Source: Moellerella wisconsensis ATCC 35017
Lineage (GTDB): Bacteria > Pseudomonadota > Gammaproteobacteria > Enterobacterales > Enterobacteriaceae
Assembly: GCF_001294465.1 (NCBI RefSeq)
Contig: NZ_LGAA01000002.1
Location: 62,001 to 126,000, forward strand
DNA length: 64,000 nt
Reading direction: 5' to 3'
Shown: piece by piece, positions 17,615-29,656 of the stretch
Position numbering within the stretch: the first letter of the stretch is position 1
How the letters are laid out: every line of letters starts with the position of its first letter
Notes under the pieces: generated by a model
The model's input: the letters and a program-made list of their open reading frames with translations, nothing else
What the model was told of the DNA's origin: nothing
Databases searched by the model: none
Program-made: the position numbers and the translations under genes

Positions 17615-20521
17615 ATGCCATTTACTCTTGGTCAACGCTGGATAAGCGATACAGAAAGCGAACTTGGATTAGGCACCGTCGTGGCTATTGATGCTCGCAT
17701 GGTGACAATACTTTTCCCCGCTAGCGGAGAAAATCGCCTCTACTCACGCAATGATGCCCCTATCACCCGGGTTATGTTTAATGAAGGTGATACCGTGACC
17801 AGTCACGAAGGCTGGCAGTTAAAAATTGAAAATGTAGAGCAAGAAGAAGGTCTGCTCATTTATAACGGTATTCGACTAGATACAGAAGAACCTAATGTTA
17901 CGCTGCGAGAAGTATTTCTCGATAGCAAACTTACTTTTAATAAACCACAAGATCGCCTGTTTGCAGGTCAGATTGACCGCATGGATCGCTTCGCATTGCG
18001 CTATCGTGCGCGGCGCTTTCTGAGTGAGCAATTTCGCCATCAATCTACCGGGCTACGCGGAATTCGAGCTAGCTTAATCCCTCATCAGCTATTTATCGCC
18101 AATGAAGTCGGTAAACGCCATCATCCCCGGGTACTTTTAGCCGATGAAGTCGGTTTAGGTAAAACTATCGAAGCGGGGATGATAATTCATCAGCAATTGA
18201 TGTCTGGCCGTGCCGAGCGGGTATTAATTATTGTGCCTGAAAGTTTACAGCACCAATGGCTGGTGGAAATGCTGCGCCGTTTTAACCTGCGCTTTGCATT
18301 ATTCGATGATAGCCGTTATGCAGAGGCGCTGCATGATAGCGATAATCCACTGGAAACCGAGCAATTAGTCTTGTGTTCTTTGGATTTTGTACGTCGCAAT
18401 AGACAACGCTTTGATCATATCGTTGAAGCCGGCTGGGATATGATGGTGGTCGATGAAGCCCATCATCTGGAATGGAGCGAAGACGCACCCAGCCGTGAAT
18501 ATCAAGTCATTGAAACCTTAGCTGAGCAAGTTCCTTCGGTACTGCTATTAACCGCAACGCCAGAGCAATTAGGCCAAGAAAGTCATTTTGCTCGTTTACG
18601 TTTGCTGGATCCTAGCCGTTTCCATGATTATCAAGCGTTCATTGATGAACAGCAAAATTATCAGCCGGTTGCCGATGCCGTTACCCTGCTGTTAACGGGT
18701 GAAAAACTGAATAATGATCAGCAAAATATCTTGAATGAATTAATTAAAGAACAAGATATTGAACCTTTATTAAAAGCCGCTAATACCCACGGTGACGAGA
18801 GTGAGAAAGCACGTAAAGAGCTAATCACTATGCTAATGGATCGTCACGGAACTAGCCGCCTGTTGTTCAGAAATACCCGTAATGGGGTTAAAGGTTTCCC
18901 ACGCCGTGAATTACATTCGATCAAAATGCCGCTGCCAACACAATATCAAACCGCGATTAAGGTCGCAGATATTATGGGCGCTAAAAAAAGTATCGAAACA
19001 CGTGCGAAAGAGATGCTGTATCCAGAGCAAATTTATCAAGAGTTTGAAGGTGAAAATGCCACTTGGTGGAACTTTGACCCGCGTGTAGAGTGGTTGCTGG
19101 GCTATTTAATGGCTCACCGCGATGAAAAAGTTTTGGTGATTTGTGCCAAAGCTGCGACGGCATTGCAATTAGAGCAACTGTTGCGTGAACGCGAAGCAAT
19201 TAAAGCAGCAGTATTCCATGAAGGGTTATCGCTGATTGAACGCGATCGTGCAGCAGCTTATTTTGCCTCTAAAGAAGAAGGCGCGCAGGTTTTACTGTGC
19301 TCTGAAATTGGTTCAGAAGGCCGTAATTTCCAGTTTGCTAACCAATTAGTGATGTTTGATCTGCCTTTCAATCCAGATTTATTAGAGCAACGTATTGGCC
19401 GTTTAGACCGTATCGGTCAGAATCGCGATATCGTCATTAGCATTCCTTACCTTGAGCAAACTGCGCAAGCTATTTTGCTGCGTTGGTACCATGAAGGTTT
19501 GGATGCCTTCGAACATACTTGCCCAACTGGCCGTGCTATTTATGATAAATATTACCAGCAACTGCTTGGTTTTATGGCTAATCCAACCAATACTGAAGGC
19601 TTCGAAGAGTTTATTAAAACTTGCCGAGCTGAACACGACCGTCTGAAAACTGAATTAGAGCAAGGCCGTGACCGCCTGCTTGAAATGCATTCAAATGGCG
19701 GAGAAGCCGGTGTAGAGCTAGCACAGACCATTGCCGAACAAGATGATGATACAGAACTGGTTAATTTCGCACTGAATCTGTTTGATATCGTCGGCATTAG
19801 CCAAGAAGACCGCAGCGATAGCTTGATTGTGCTCACGCCATCAGACCATATGTTAGTGCCTGATTTTCCTGGATTACCAGAAGATGGCTGTACTATCACA
19901 TTCTCTCGCGAACAAGCGCTTTCCAGAGAAGACACCCAATTTATCAGTTGGGAACATCCGATTATCCGTAATGGACTCGATTTAGTGTTGTCTGGCGATA
20001 CCGGCAGCTGCGCCATGTCTTTATTGAAAAACAAAGCGTTACCAGTAGGTACTTTGCTGACGGAGCTGATTTACGTGGTTGAAGCGCAAGCGCCGAAAAA
20101 CCTACAAATCACTCGCTTTTTACCGCCAACGCCAGTACGTTTACTGATTGATTTAAAAGGTAATGATCTAGCACCTCAGGTTGATTTCGAAAGCTTTAAT
20201 CGTCAATTAAATGCGGTTAATCGCCATACGTCGAGCAAACTAGTCAATGCAGTACAAAGTGAAGTGCATGCGGTACTGCGCCAATCTGAAGCTCTGGTAG
20301 CAGAGCAAGCAGAAAAACTGATTGCCAGTGCCAAAGAAGCCGCAGACAAATCATTAACTCTAGAATTATCTCGTCTTGAAGCTCTAAAAGCAGTCAATCC
20401 TAATATTCGTGATGATGAATTAGACACGGTAGAGCAAGAGCGTCAACAATTGCTGCTTAACATTGAACAAGCAAATTGGCGTCTGGATGCTATTCGACTG
20501 ATTGTCGTAACCCATCAATAA
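17615..20521 (+). CDS. rapA: RNA polymerase-associated ATPase RapA (HepA)
   Basis: RapA is a Swi2/Snf2 ATPase bound to RNA polymerase that helps recycle the enzyme after transcription. The protein is 968 residues, exactly the E. coli length. Tandem Tudor-like domains at the N terminus ([20 protein letters not shown]) are followed by the ATPase core with Walker [14 protein letters not shown] (around 175-187), DEAH in [11 protein letters not shown] (around 280) and the C-terminal helicase lobe ending in [12 protein letters not shown]. It sits between polB and rluA as in E. coli and ends in a clear terminator. Confidence 0.97.
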   Translation: MPFTLGQRWISDTESELGLGTVVAIDARMVTILFPASGENRLYSRNDAPITRVMFNEGDTVTSHEGWQLKIENVEQEEGLLIYNGIRLDTEEPNVTLREVFLDSKLTFNKPQDRLFAGQIDRMDRFALRYRARRFLSEQFRHQSTGLRGIRASLIPHQLFIANEVGKRHHPRVLLADEVGLGKTIEAGMIIHQQLMSGRAERVLIIVPESLQHQWLVEMLRRFNLRFALFDDSRYAEALHDSDNPLETEQLVLCSLDFVRRNRQRFDHIVEAGWDMMVVDEAHHLEWSEDAPSREYQVIETLAEQVPSVLLLTATPEQLGQESHFARLRLLDPSRFHDYQAFIDEQQNYQPVADAVTLLLTGEKLNNDQQNILNELIKEQDIEPLLKAANTHGDESEKARKELITMLMDRHGTSRLLFRNTRNGVKGFPRRELHSIKMPLPTQYQTAIKVADIMGAKKSIETRAKEMLYPEQIYQEFEGENATWWNFDPRVEWLLGYLMAHRDEKVLVICAKAATALQLEQLLREREAIKAAVFHEGLSLIERDRAAAYFASKEEGAQVLLCSEIGSEGRNFQFANQLVMFDLPFNPDLLEQRIGRLDRIGQNRDIVISIPYLEQTAQAILLRWYHEGLDAFEHTCPTGRAIYDKYYQQLLGFMANPTNTEGFEEFIKTCRAEHDRLKTELEQGRDRLLEMHSNGGEAGVELAQTIAEQDDDTELVNFALNLFDIVGISQEDRSDSLIVLTPSDHMLVPDFPGLPEDGCTITFSREQALSREDTQFISWEHPIIRNGLDLVLSGDTGSCAMSLLKNKALPVGTLLTELIYVVEAQAPKNLQITRFLPPTPVRLLIDLKGNDLAPQVDFESFNRQLNAVNRHTSSKLVNAVQSEVHAVLRQSEALVAEQAEKLIASAKEAADKSLTLELSRLEALKAVNPNIRDDELDTVEQERQQLLLNIEQANWRLDAIRLIVVTHQ

Positions 20522-20566
20522 GCGCTAACTTTAGTTCTCATTGCGCCTAAAAACACGTAATATTGC

Positions 20567-20595
20567 CACCTTCCCTTTACCGGGAAGGTGTTTTT
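20567..20595 (+). terminator. Rho-independent terminator of rapA
   Basis: A perfect 9-bp stem CACCTTCCC / GGGAAGGTG with a 6-base loop is followed by TTTTT, 46 bases past the rapA stop. Confidence 0.93.
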
Positions 20596-20712
20596 ATCTC
20601 TGGGTTAGAACACTTTTTCAGCGTTTTTAGTCCGCTACCGGCACCGCAGTATTAATCTAACCAACTGATATTTATCATAACTTTACGCTAACTTTCTGGA
20701 GTTTTTCCTCTC

Positions 20713-21366
20713 ATGATGCCACCTTATAATCCACCAACCGACCCTTGGTTATATGTCTTGTATCAGGATGAGCATATTATGGTGGTTAATAAACCTAGTG
20801 AGCTACTTTCTGTGCCGGGAAAAGCCCCAGAACATAAAGACAGTATTATGACTCGAGTCCAGCAACAATTTCCCGAGGCAGAATCGGTTCATCGTCTAGA
20901 TATGGCAACCAGCGGAGTGATGGTCGTCGCGCTAAATAAAGCCGCCGAGCGTGAACTTAAACGCCAATTTAGGGAAAGAGAACCGAAAAAAACCTATATT
21001 GCACGCGTTTGGGGGCACATTGAAAAACAACAAGGATTAATTGATTTACCATTGATTTGTGATTGGCCGAATCGACCGAAACAAAAAGTGTGCTATGAAA
21101 CGGGTAAGTCGGCACAAACTGAATATGAAGTATTGGCTTATGAAGAACATGCGACGCGAGTTAAATTATCGCCGATTACTGGCCGCTCACACCAGTTACG
21201 CGTACATATGTTAGCGCTAGGACATCCTATTTTGGGTGACAGATTTTATGCGCCTCCCGACGCTAAAGCATTGGCGCCGCGCTTACAATTACATGCTGAG
21301 CAGCTTTATATCACTCACCCAGCCTATGGCACACCGATGCATTTCAGTTGCAAAGCAGATTTTTAG
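20713..21366 (+). CDS. rluA: Dual-specificity 23S rRNA/tRNA pseudouridine synthase RluA
   Basis: RluA makes pseudouridine 746 in 23S rRNA and pseudouridine 32 in some tRNAs. The catalytic aspartate lies in VHRLDMATSGVMV (around residue 64), the family's motif II, and the motif GRSHQLRVHM that shapes the active site is present near residue 157. The 217 residues match E. coli (219). A TTTCTGGAG-like ribosome-binding site precedes the first ATG. It follows rapA, as in E. coli, after a terminator, so it probably has its own promoter. Confidence 0.96.
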   Translation: MMPPYNPPTDPWLYVLYQDEHIMVVNKPSELLSVPGKAPEHKDSIMTRVQQQFPEAESVHRLDMATSGVMVVALNKAAERELKRQFREREPKKTYIARVWGHIEKQQGLIDLPLICDWPNRPKQKVCYETGKSAQTEYEVLAYEEHATRVKLSPITGRSHQLRVHMLALGHPILGDRFYAPPDAKALAPRLQLHAEQLYITHPAYGTPMHFSCKADF

Positions 21367-21518
21367 CCTAGATTGAGTGGAAAGCTGAATTTAGTAGCGG
21401 TATTAAGATAGTAAAATGATAGTAAATAACACATCGGGATGGCATAAATGCCATCCTCGAGCACCTTTAACTAAGTAGAATAAATATTTATCTATTTAAA
21501 TAAGATACTAATATAACC

Positions 21519-21611
21519 TTAGCCAAACAGGACTGTTACCGAATTCAAAGAAGCAAGAATAAGGCACAGCGCCAATCCCAAACTCCCGAACAGAACACGG
21601 ATATTAGCCAT
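21519..21611 (-). CDS. Candidate small hydrophobic peptide, 30 residues
   Basis: I do not recognise this gene. An ATG at 21611 opens 30 codons ending in TAA. The ribosome-binding sequence GAGGG lies about 9 bases upstream. The peptide begins MANIRVLFG and continues with a hydrophobic run (SLGLALCLILASL) ending SVTVLFG. It has one basic residue, Arg5, before the hydrophobic part, so it would suit a single membrane helix. The leader holds a 10-bp inverted repeat (21640-21684), and a hairpin (21437-21456) lies past the stop. No gene lies downstream on this strand, which argues against a leader peptide. It could be a small membrane protein, a type I toxin-like peptide, or chance. Confidence 0.45.
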   Translation of the reverse strand: MANIRVLFGSLGLALCLILASLNSVTVLFG

Positions 21612-21639
21612 TTTTTTGATCCCTCAATCAATTAAATAA

Positions 21640-21684
21640 AAGTTAAGTTAAAATAAATTTAAGTGAAATAATTAAACTTAACTT
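21640..21684 (-). repeat. Inverted repeat with 10-bp arms in the leader of the small ORF
   Basis: AAGTTAAGTT (21640-21649) and AACTTAACTT (21675-21684) are perfect reverse complements with a 25-base AT-rich loop. It sits 29 bases upstream of the candidate peptide start, and could be an RNA stem or a protein-binding palindrome. Confidence 0.6.
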
Positions 21685-21865
21685 ATATGTTACCGGAACA
21701 AAAAATAAACTCAAGGTGGTAACGATAATTCAATTAAACAGGATAAACTGTCCTATTTTTCTGGATTGAGCGGCATAAAAAATACGCTGAAATACCGAAA
21801 AAATATTGATATTTCAACGCACCATTTAATTATCTATCAAATAAATAAAATAACTCGCTCTTTTA

Positions 21866-22678
21866 TTATTTAAAACCGCGCTCTTTTTTAATCAAATCGT
21901 AGGCAGCTTGGATAGATTGGGTTTTTTGTTTAGCGATTTCCATCATTTCAGGCGGTAAACCTTTAGCGATAAGTTTATCCGGATGGTGCTCGCTCATTAA
22001 CTTACGATAAGCGCGCTTAATTTTAGTTGGCTCATCAGTCGCTGATACCCCCAGCACCTTACATGCATCATCGAGCGTAGGTCCTTGAGGCTGTTGATAA
22101 TTCCCTCCCGATTGCTGGGAGTATCCACCGCCAAAGCTTCTGCCGCCTTGGATCATCTCCAAGAATTGCTCAAATTGGACTTTAGAAATCCCCAACTCTT
22201 CGGCAATAATAAACAGCACTTTGCGCTCGTTAGGATGTAACACGCCATCAGCAAAAGCCGCCTGTAACTGAATTTCCAGAAACATCTGAATCAAATCGAA
22301 TCGACCATAACAAGCGCGACGTAATTTACGCAAAATATCCCGCAACGGAAAATCAGCTAATTTGCCTTCTCTAAAAGCTTGTTGTGCAGCCACGCGAGCA
22401 TCACCATGTAGCTGCATTCTATCCATTAAATCAGTTGCAAGCTGGATATCAGTCTCTGTAACACGCCCTTTCGCTTTGGTCAGATGCCCCAAAATTTGAA
22501 ACGTGCTAGCAAAGAATATCGCCTGACGATTTTGGGTATTCATTCCTCCCATCGCCGCTTTTACTGCCGATGCTTTATCAAATCCATGGCCTAATAAAAA
22601 ACCAATAAAGGCGCCCCAGATCCCTAAACCAGAGACTATTCCGAGAATAACGCCAATTATTTTCCCCCAATAGTGCAT
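21866..22678 (-). CDS. djlA: DnaJ-like membrane co-chaperone DjlA
   Basis: DjlA is an inner-membrane-anchored co-chaperone that stimulates DnaK; its overproduction triggers the Rcs envelope-stress response in E. coli. An N-terminal transmembrane segment ([20 protein letters not shown]) with glycine spacing, a central TerB-like helical domain, a Gly/Gln-rich linker ([17 protein letters not shown]) and a C-terminal J domain with HPD (SEHHPDKL) are in order. It is 270 residues (E. coli 271). It diverges from lptD as in E. coli. Confidence 0.96.
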   Translation of the reverse strand: MHYWGKIIGVILGIVSGLGIWGAFIGFLLGHGFDKASAVKAAMGGMNTQNRQAIFFASTFQILGHLTKAKGRVTETDIQLATDLMDRMQLHGDARVAAQQAFREGKLADFPLRDILRKLRRACYGRFDLIQMFLEIQLQAAFADGVLHPNERKVLFIIAEELGISKVQFEQFLEMIQGGRSFGGGYSQQSGGNYQQPQGPTLDDACKVLGVSATDEPTKIKRAYRKLMSEHHPDKLIAKGLPPEMMEIAKQKTQSIQAAYDLIKKERGFK

Positions 22679-22861
22679 ATATCCCTCAATTCTTCAATGC
22701 TCTGAATGCAATTTTGCATTATCATACTATTCATTCTGCTCTGTGCCTAACCGCATGAGCGTAAAGTTTCTTATACTTTACACTGGCGCATTATTGTCGA
22801 GTGCGTTAGTCTCTGAGCGTTTGCCGGCAATACCAATAATGACGGAACCGCATATAGGATT

Positions 22862-25225
22862 ATGAAAAAAAGTTATCCAACTCTGCTCGCCACTATGGTG
22901 TGGGCAGCAATTTATAGTCAGCAAGCTTATGCTGACCTCGCAGCACAATGTATGTTGGGCATCCCTGTCTACACAAAACCATTAGTAGAGGGTAACTCAA
23001 ACGATCTGCCAATACGCATTACGGCTGAAGATGTCCGTGGTGAATATCCCGATTTTATTGAATATACGGGTGATGTTGATATCCAACAAGGAAATCAAAC
23101 ACTAACCGCAGATAACGTTAAATTGACCCAAAGCGATGCCGCTAATCCTGTTCGGATAGTCACAGCGACTGGGAATGTAAACTATGACGATCCACAGATT
23201 ATTCTTCGAGGACCTAAAGCCTGGTCTAATTTGAATAATAAAAATACGGATGTAGACCAAGGTGACTACCAAATGGTTGGTCGTCAAGGCCGTGGCGACG
23301 CGCAAAAAATGAAAATGCGCGGTGAAAATCGTTATACCATTTTAGAAAATGGTTCATTTACAACCTGTTTGCAAGGCAATAACAGTTGGAATGTGGCCGG
23401 CTCTGAAGTCATTATTGACCGCGAAGAAGAAGTCGCTGAAATTTGGAATGCACGTTTCCGAGTTGGCGGCGTGCCGGTATTCTATAGTCCTTATTTACAA
23501 TTACCGATTGGTAATAAGCGACGCTCTGGGTTCTTAATCCCGACGGGTAGCTATTCTAATAATAATGGCGTGGAATTTGCTCTGCCTTATTATTGGAATA
23601 TTGCGCCTAATTATGATGCGACAATCACCCCACAATTTATGACTCATCGGGGCGTAAAAATTAATAACGAATTTCGTTATTTAATTACCCCGGGCTCAGG
23701 CACTGTGGCTTTTGATTGGTTACCGCATGATAGGGCCTATGCCAAAGATAAAGAAGATAATAAACGTGACCCACGCGATAGTAATGAACGTTGGTTACTT
23801 TATTGGCGTCATTCTGGTGTATTAGCGCAAAATTGGCATTTTAATGCCGATTATACCAAAGTCAGTGATCGCCAATATTTCACTGATTTTAACTCGCAAT
23901 ACGGAAATACAACTGACGGATATGCAACTCAAAAATTCAGCGCCGGTTATTCAGCTGAAAATTGGAATACCACGTTAAGTCATAAACAGTTCCAAATATT
24001 TGTTGAAGACAACAATCCTAACCGTCGAGCGTATAAAGCCGCGCCACAACTGGATTTCAATTACTATAAAAATGACTTAGGTATTTTTGATTTTCATACC
24101 TATGCTCAAGCCGCGCATTTCACTAGCGTCGGTAAAAATCAGCCTGATGCAACACGTTTGCACTTTGAACCTGAATTAAATATGCCATTATCAAATGGCT
24201 GGGCGAGTATTAATAACAGCATTAAGCTGATGGCGACGCATTATGATCAAGATATTCCTAATACCAATACTGATGATAAGCTTGAAAAGAATGTTTCTCG
24301 CGTTCTGCCAATGTATAAAACTGATGCAAAAATAGTTCTTGAACGTAATCTGTATCAAGGCAGTGATTATGTTCAAACATTAGAACCACGTGTTCAGTAT
24401 TTATATATCCCCTATAAAAATCAGGATAATATCAATAACTACGATTCCGCATTATTACAGTCAGATTATAACGGCTTATTCCGTGATCGCCTGTACAGTG
24501 GGCTCGACCGTATTGCTTCTGCTAATCAAGTAACAACTGGTATTACTAGCCGTATTTATGATGATAATCTGATCGAGCGTTTTAATTTCTCTGTGGGCCA
24601 AATTTATTATTTTGAGCGCCCTCGCGCCGGTGATTCAACCTTTAGAGTAGATGACAAAAGTAATACTGGTTCATTAATATGGGCGGGGGATACTTATTGG
24701 CGGATTACTGATGAATGGGGTGTGCGTGGCGGCGTTCAGTATGATCGTCGTTTAGGAAATATTACGATGGGGAATGCGGTCACTGAGTATCGCTTCGATG
24801 CCGATCGTTTGCTACAGTTAAACTATCGTTTTGTTGATCGTGATTATATCCAAGCGACATTCCGCCGTGATGAAAACCAGCAAACCTATGCGTTACCGGC
24901 ATATCAGCAAGGTATATCTCAAGTGGGTGCGGTGGTAAGTTGGCCATTAAGCGATCAATGGGGATTTGTTGGCTCTTATTATTTCGATACCAAAGAACGT
25001 CAACCGGCCAGCCAAATGGTTGGTTTACAATATAATACTTGTTGTTGGGCGGTTAACCTCGGCTATGAACGTAAGATTGTCGGCTGGCAAATAGACAAGT
25101 TTAGCAGTGAATATGATAATAAATGGTCAATCAATGTGGAACTTAGAGGCCTAAACAACAATCATAGCCTGGGTAGCCAGAAAATGCTGGAAAGTGGCAT
25201 ACTGCCTTACCAACGCGCTTTCTGA
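22862..25225 (+). CDS. lptD: LPS-assembly outer-membrane protein LptD
   Basis: LptD is the beta-barrel that, with LptE, inserts lipopolysaccharide into the outer leaflet. A 24-residue signal peptide ends QQAYA. Cys30, a second Cys in [12 protein letters not shown] near residue 168 and the adjacent pair Cys727-Cys728 (YNTCCWAV) are the four cysteines that form the interlocking disulfides needed for function. The N-terminal LptA-like domain is followed by the 26-strand barrel. At 787 residues it matches E. coli (784). It begins the lptD-surA-pdxA-rsmA-apaG-apaH unit; SurA, next in line, helps fold it. Confidence 0.97.
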   Translation: MKKSYPTLLATMVWAAIYSQQAYADLAAQCMLGIPVYTKPLVEGNSNDLPIRITAEDVRGEYPDFIEYTGDVDIQQGNQTLTADNVKLTQSDAANPVRIVTATGNVNYDDPQIILRGPKAWSNLNNKNTDVDQGDYQMVGRQGRGDAQKMKMRGENRYTILENGSFTTCLQGNNSWNVAGSEVIIDREEEVAEIWNARFRVGGVPVFYSPYLQLPIGNKRRSGFLIPTGSYSNNNGVEFALPYYWNIAPNYDATITPQFMTHRGVKINNEFRYLITPGSGTVAFDWLPHDRAYAKDKEDNKRDPRDSNERWLLYWRHSGVLAQNWHFNADYTKVSDRQYFTDFNSQYGNTTDGYATQKFSAGYSAENWNTTLSHKQFQIFVEDNNPNRRAYKAAPQLDFNYYKNDLGIFDFHTYAQAAHFTSVGKNQPDATRLHFEPELNMPLSNGWASINNSIKLMATHYDQDIPNTNTDDKLEKNVSRVLPMYKTDAKIVLERNLYQGSDYVQTLEPRVQYLYIPYKNQDNINNYDSALLQSDYNGLFRDRLYSGLDRIASANQVTTGITSRIYDDNLIERFNFSVGQIYYFERPRAGDSTFRVDDKSNTGSLIWAGDTYWRITDEWGVRGGVQYDRRLGNITMGNAVTEYRFDADRLLQLNYRFVDRDYIQATFRRDENQQTYALPAYQQGISQVGAVVSWPLSDQWGFVGSYYFDTKERQPASQMVGLQYNTCCWAVNLGYERKIVGWQIDKFSSEYDNKWSINVELRGLNNNHSLGSQKMLESGILPYQRAF

Positions 25226-25290
25226 TGAAATATTAACCAGATAAATACGATTAACCCGCCATTGGCGAAATCTATAATGATAGGACACCT

Positions 25291-26610
25291 ATGAAGAATT
25301 GGAGAACACTTATTCTCGGCTTGATGTTTGCCAGTACTACGGCATTATCAGCACCGCAGCAAATGGATAAAGTCGCCGCTGTAGTGAATAATGGTGTTGT
25401 GCTGGAAAGTGACGTCAATAACATGTTGAATACAGTGAAATTGAATGCACGTAATGCGGGTCAGCAAATTCCTGATGAGGCTTCATTGCATCACCAAATC
25501 CTTGAGCGCTTAATCATGGATAATATTTTATTGCAAATGGCTAACCAAATGCAGATTAATATTCCGGAAGAAGCCGTCAATGCCACCATCAAAGATATCG
25601 CACAGCAAAATGGAATTACTGTCGATCAAATGCAAAAACGCTTAGTCGCTGATGGTATTGATATGGCGCAATATCGCGCTGAAATCCGTAAAGAAATGCT
25701 GATTGCTGAAGTACGTAATAATGAAGTTCGTCGTCGTATTACTGTGCTGCCGCAAGAAGTTGATTCATTAGCACAACAAATCAGCACTCAAACAGATAAT
25801 GAAGCCGATGTTAATCTTAGCCACATATTGATCCCTTTACCGGAAAATCCAACCCAAGCACAGTTAGAACAAGCTGAAGCTACGGTTAAAAAAATCCTCA
25901 CCCAACTGCAAAAAGGTGGAGATTTTGGTAAATTGGCTATCACTTACTCTGCTGATCCACAAGCATTAAAAGGCGGAAACATGGGTTGGTCTCGCCTACA
26001 AGAGTTGCCTGTTGTATTTGCTGAGCAAATAAAACATTCTAAAAAAGGTGATATTATTGGACCAATTCGTTCCGGTGTTGGTTATCATATTCTGCGCTTA
26101 AACGATATGCGTGGCGGTAACAATACAATTTCAGTCACTGAAGCTAAAGCCCGTCATATTTTGCTTAAATCTTCACCTATCATGAACGATGAAGAAGCCA
26201 GACAAAAATTACAGCAAATTACTCAAGACATTCGCAGTGGAAAAATCACTTTTGAAGACGCCGCTCGCGAATATTCAGAAGATCCAGGCAGCGCATTAAA
26301 AGGCGGTGAACTCGGCTGGAATATGCCAGATGTGTTTGATCCCGCATTTCGTGATGCATTAATGCGTTTAAATAAAGGCGAACTCAGTCAACCTATTCGT
26401 TCTTCATTTGGCTGGCATTTAATCCAACTGGAAGATACGCGCAGCGTCGATAAAACAGATGTCGCACAGAAAGATCAAGCTTATCGCTTACTGTTTAATC
26501 GTAAATTTAACGAAGAAGCACAAAGCTGGATGCAAGAACAACGCGCAGCCGCTTATGTGAAGGTATTAGATGGCAGTGATACGCAATCAAATGATACACA
26601 ATCAAAATAA
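25291..26610 (+). CDS. surA: Periplasmic chaperone/peptidyl-prolyl isomerase SurA
   Basis: SurA escorts outer-membrane proteins, including LptD, across the periplasm. A signal peptide of about 21 residues (ending TTALSA) precedes the N-terminal chaperone domain ([18 protein letters not shown]). Two parvulin domains follow: the first around residues 170-272 ([10 protein letters not shown] to GYHILRLND), the second around 285-385 ([10 protein letters not shown] to [10 protein letters not shown]). At 439 residues it is slightly longer than E. coli (428), with a Ser/Asn/Asp-rich tail. Its last 20 bases overlap pdxA. Confidence 0.97.
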   Translation: MKNWRTLILGLMFASTTALSAPQQMDKVAAVVNNGVVLESDVNNMLNTVKLNARNAGQQIPDEASLHHQILERLIMDNILLQMANQMQINIPEEAVNATIKDIAQQNGITVDQMQKRLVADGIDMAQYRAEIRKEMLIAEVRNNEVRRRITVLPQEVDSLAQQISTQTDNEADVNLSHILIPLPENPTQAQLEQAEATVKKILTQLQKGGDFGKLAITYSADPQALKGGNMGWSRLQELPVVFAEQIKHSKKGDIIGPIRSGVGYHILRLNDMRGGNNTISVTEAKARHILLKSSPIMNDEEARQKLQQITQDIRSGKITFEDAAREYSEDPGSALKGGELGWNMPDVFDPAFRDALMRLNKGELSQPIRSSFGWHLIQLEDTRSVDKTDVAQKDQAYRLLFNRKFNEEAQSWMQEQRAAAYVKVLDGSDTQSNDTQSK

Positions 26611-27589
26611 ACCCATCGTTATCACCCCCGGCGAGCCAGCCGGGGTTGGCCCTGACTTGCTTATCCAGCTTGCTCAACAATTTTGGCCTGTCGAATTAGT
26701 CGCCTGTGCCGATCCTGAATTGTTGGTAGCTCGCGCGAAGCAACTTAACCTACCGTTGACACTAAAGGCTTATTCGCCAAATGCTCCGCATGAAGCACAA
26801 CCGGCCGGAAGTTTATCTATTTTGCCTGTACCGCTTGCGACGCCGGTGATTGCAGGACAGCTGAACGTAAAAAACGGATCATATGTTACCGAAACACTGG
26901 CAAAAGCCTGCGATGGCTGTCTAAATGGTGAGTTTGCAGCGTTAGTTACAGGCCCTGTACATAAAGGCATTATTAACGATGCAGGTATGTCTTTTAGTGG
27001 TCACACCGAATTTTTTGCTGAGCGCAGCCATTGTCATCGTGTTGTTATGATGTTGGCAACTGAAGAATTACGCGTCGCTTTAGCGACAACTCACCTGCCG
27101 TTAAAGGAGGTAGCTGGCGCTATTACTTATACAAGTTTGCGCGAGGTTATTAATATCCTTCACCACGATTTACATACTAAATTTGGTATTTCTTCGCCAG
27201 TGATTTATGTCTGTGGATTAAATCCTCACGCGGGAGAAGGTGGCCATATGGGCATGGAAGAGATTGATACCATCATTCCCGCCCTTGATAGTTTAAGAAG
27301 TGAAGGCATGAAGTTAATCGGACCACTCCCCGCCGATACACTGTTTCAACCTAAATACTTAGAGCATGCAGATGCAATTTTAGCAATGTATCACGATCAA
27401 GGCTTGCCTGTGTTAAAATACCAAGGATTCGGTAGAGCGGTGAATATCACGCTAGGTTTGCCGTTTATCCGTACTTCCGTCGATCACGGAACAGCTCTTG
27501 AGCTAGCCGGTACGGGCCATGCAGATGTGGGAAGTTTTATCACCGCATTAAAGTTAGCCATTCAAATGACATATAACAGCAATGAATAA
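26591..27589 (+). CDS. pdxA: 4-hydroxythreonine-4-phosphate dehydrogenase PdxA
   Basis: PdxA oxidises 4-phosphohydroxy-L-threonine in pyridoxal phosphate synthesis. The core motif [13 protein letters not shown] opens the protein, and metal-binding histidines are in [10 protein letters not shown] and [12 protein letters not shown] chose the ATG at 26591, giving 332 residues (E. coli 329); an in-frame ATG at 26570 would add seven residues with no family support. The start lies inside the 3' end of surA and the stop overlaps the rsmA start by 8 bases, so it is translationally coupled on both sides. Confidence 0.95.
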   Translation: MIHNQNKPIVITPGEPAGVGPDLLIQLAQQFWPVELVACADPELLVARAKQLNLPLTLKAYSPNAPHEAQPAGSLSILPVPLATPVIAGQLNVKNGSYVTETLAKACDGCLNGEFAALVTGPVHKGIINDAGMSFSGHTEFFAERSHCHRVVMMLATEELRVALATTHLPLKEVAGAITYTSLREVINILHHDLHTKFGISSPVIYVCGLNPHAGEGGHMGMEEIDTIIPALDSLRSEGMKLIGPLPADTLFQPKYLEHADAILAMYHDQGLPVLKYQGFGRAVNITLGLPFIRTSVDHGTALELAGTGHADVGSFITALKLAIQMTYNSNE

Positions 27590-28394
27590 TAGAGTCCATC
27601 AGGGGCATTTTGCCCGCAAACGTTTCGGGCAGAACTTTTTAACCGATCAATTTATTATCGATAGCATCGTTGATGCTTTAGCCCCTAAAGTCGGTCAAGC
27701 CGTTGTTGAAATCGGTCCCGGATTAGGTGCATTAACTGAACCAGTCGCTAAACGACTGGATAAAATGACCGTCATTGAGCTCGACCGTGATTTAGCTGCC
27801 CGTTTACATATTCATCCGATATTAAAAGATAAACTTAGCATCATTCAGCAAGATGCAATGACTGTTGATTTTTCGGAATTAGCCAAACAAGCGGGACAAC
27901 CGCTGCGAGTTTTCGGTAACTTGCCGTATAATATTTCAACTCCACTGATGTTTCATCTATTCACCTTTACAGATGCTATTTCAGACATGAATTTTATGCT
28001 GCAAAAAGAAGTTGTGAATCGATTAGTTGCAGGCCCCGGCAGTAAAGCCTTTGGCCGTTTAAGTGTCATGGCACAATATTACTGCCAAGTTGTTCCTGTA
28101 CTTGAAGTCCCCCCTGGCTCCTTTACGCCGGCACCTAAAGTAGATTCTGCTGTGGTACGCTTAATTCCACATAAGGTAAACCCTTATCCGGTAAAAAATA
28201 TTAAAGTTCTTAGCCGTATTACTACCCAAGCCTTTAATCAACGTCGTAAGACTGTACGTAATAGTTTGGGGGATATCTTTAGCGTTGAGAAACTGATTGA
28301 ACTGGGAATTGACCCCGGAACACGCGCTGAAAATATTTCTGTTGAGGCATATTGTAAGATGGCTAACTATCTCTGTGAGCACCCAGATCAATAA
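27582..28394 (+). CDS. rsmA: 16S rRNA dimethyladenosine transferase RsmA (KsgA)
   Basis: RsmA dimethylates A1518 and A1519 near the 3' end of 16S rRNA, a late checkpoint of 30S assembly. The N terminus [20 protein letters not shown] is the family's. The SAM-binding GPGLGALT (around residue 47) and catalytic motif IV NLPYNIS (around 113-119) are intact. It is 270 residues, close to E. coli (273). It overlaps pdxA by 8 bases and is followed by apaG after 18 bases. Confidence 0.97.
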   Translation: MNNRVHQGHFARKRFGQNFLTDQFIIDSIVDALAPKVGQAVVEIGPGLGALTEPVAKRLDKMTVIELDRDLAARLHIHPILKDKLSIIQQDAMTVDFSELAKQAGQPLRVFGNLPYNISTPLMFHLFTFTDAISDMNFMLQKEVVNRLVAGPGSKAFGRLSVMAQYYCQVVPVLEVPPGSFTPAPKVDSAVVRLIPHKVNPYPVKNIKVLSRITTQAFNQRRKTVRNSLGDIFSVEKLIELGIDPGTRAENISVEAYCKMANYLCEHPDQ

Positions 28395-28412
28395 TATGCT
28401 TGAGGAGGCACT

Positions 28413-28790
28413 GTGCTTAATCAACCCTGTATCAGCATACAAGTCCAAAGTGTCTATATAGAAAGTCAATCCGAACCTGATGCGTCTCGATATGTTTTTG
28501 CTTATACCATGTCGATTCGCAATCTAGGCCGCAAGCCAGTCAAGCTACTAACACGCTACTGGCTTATTACAAATAGTGATGGGCATACAACGGAAGTTCA
28601 GGGTGAAGGTGTTGTCGGTGAGCAACCGACTATCTATCCTGGGACCGAATATCATTATACCAGCGGCGTAGTCTTAGAGACGCCGCTAGGTACAATGGAA
28701 GGGCATTACACGATGATTGACCATCACGGTGATAGCTTTTTTGTCGATATTCCGGTTTTTCGTTTAGCTGTCCCCACATTGATCAATTAA
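28413..28790 (+). CDS. apaG: ApaG (Co2+/Mg2+ efflux-associated protein)
   Basis: ApaG is a small fibronectin-III-fold protein of uncertain role, linked to cobalt and magnesium sensitivity and always found near apaH. I read the start as GTG at 28413, preceded by GAGGAGG, giving [15 protein letters not shown], which aligns with the E. coli start. Conserved segments are TIRNLGR-like [33 protein letters not shown] and [10 protein letters not shown]. The 125-residue length matches E. coli. The apaH start follows after 2 bases. Confidence 0.96.
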   Translation: MLNQPCISIQVQSVYIESQSEPDASRYVFAYTMSIRNLGRKPVKLLTRYWLITNSDGHTTEVQGEGVVGEQPTIYPGTEYHYTSGVVLETPLGTMEGHYTMIDHHGDSFFVDIPVFRLAVPTLIN

Positions 28791-28792
28791 TT

Positions 28793-29620
28793 ATGTCTAC
28801 ATATCTCATTGGTGATGTTCATGGCTGTTACCATGAATTACGCGCGTTACTCGAGCAAGTTAATTTTTGCCCTAAAAAGGATACTTTGTGGCTAACCGGT
28901 GATCTTGTTGCCCGTGGCGCTGGGTCGTTAGATGTTTTACGTTACGTCAAAGGGCTAGGCGATTCTGCACGTATTGTGCTCGGCAATCATGATCTTCATT
29001 TATTGGGGATCTATTGTAAAATTAGCCGTAATAAGCCCAAAGACAACTTGACTCCTCTGCTCGAAGCGCCAGATGCTGATGAATTAATTAATTGGCTTCG
29101 GCGTCAACCTTTACTGCAAATTGATGAAGAAAAGCAGATTATCATGGCACACGCGGGGATCACCCCACAGTGGGATTTAGCTACTGCACGTATGTGTGCC
29201 AGAGAAGTTGAATCAGTTTTATCCAGTGATGCGTACCCGCTGTTTATTGATTCAATGTATGGTGATATGCCTAATAACTGGTCTCCCGACTTATCTGGCT
29301 TATCACGATTACGCTTTAGTACCAATGCATTAACCCGTATGCGTTACTGTTTCCCGAGTGGGCAACTCGACATGCTCTGCAAAGACAGTCCAGAAAATGC
29401 GCCTTCACCTTTAAAGCCTTGGTTCGAATTACCCAGCAGATTATCAAGTCAGTATAGCGTTTTCTTTGGTCATTGGGCTTCATTAGAAGGGAAAGTTACT
29501 GCTAACAATGTTTACGCATTGGATACGGGATGTTGTTGGGGTGGGCCATTAACCCTATTTCATTGGGAAGAAAAAACGTTTTATCATCAAGCTTCTCACA
29601 TAAAACGCGCGCAGGATTAA
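28793..29620 (+). CDS. apaH: Bis(5'-nucleosyl)-tetraphosphatase, symmetrical, ApaH
   Basis: ApaH splits Ap4A into two ADP and also removes Np4 caps from bacterial RNA. Metal-binding motifs of the calcineurin-like phosphatases are present: GDVHGC (residues 7-12), a GDLVARG motif and GNHD (near 64-67). FGHWAS near residue 231 supplies the late histidine. It is 275 residues (E. coli 280) and is the last gene of the lptD-apaH run, closed by a strong hairpin. Confidence 0.97.
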   Translation: MSTYLIGDVHGCYHELRALLEQVNFCPKKDTLWLTGDLVARGAGSLDVLRYVKGLGDSARIVLGNHDLHLLGIYCKISRNKPKDNLTPLLEAPDADELINWLRRQPLLQIDEEKQIIMAHAGITPQWDLATARMCAREVESVLSSDAYPLFIDSMYGDMPNNWSPDLSGLSRLRFSTNALTRMRYCFPSGQLDMLCKDSPENAPSPLKPWFELPSRLSSQYSVFFGHWASLEGKVTANNVYALDTGCCWGGPLTLFHWEEKTFYHQASHIKRAQD

Positions 29621-29656
29621 AACTATTATTAAAATAACAATTATTATTCGCTTTAA

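Larger units (their letters stand above)
21367..21865. other. Convergent rluA-djlA spacer with hairpins and a small ORF
   Basis: The spacer holds a hairpin at 21437-21456 (GGATGGCA / TGCCATCC, loop TAAA) about 70 bases past rluA, a candidate minus-strand small peptide gene at 21519-21611, an inverted repeat with perfect 10-bp arms at 21640-21684 (AAGTTAAGTT / AACTTAACTT) and a small AGGA/TCCT hairpin near 21741-21755. The rest is AT-rich with nothing recognised. Confidence 0.6.

Noticed and set aside
19552-20034. 160-codon minus-strand frame inside rapA
   Set aside because: It is a Ser-rich shadow of a well-conserved gene, with no start signal or family.
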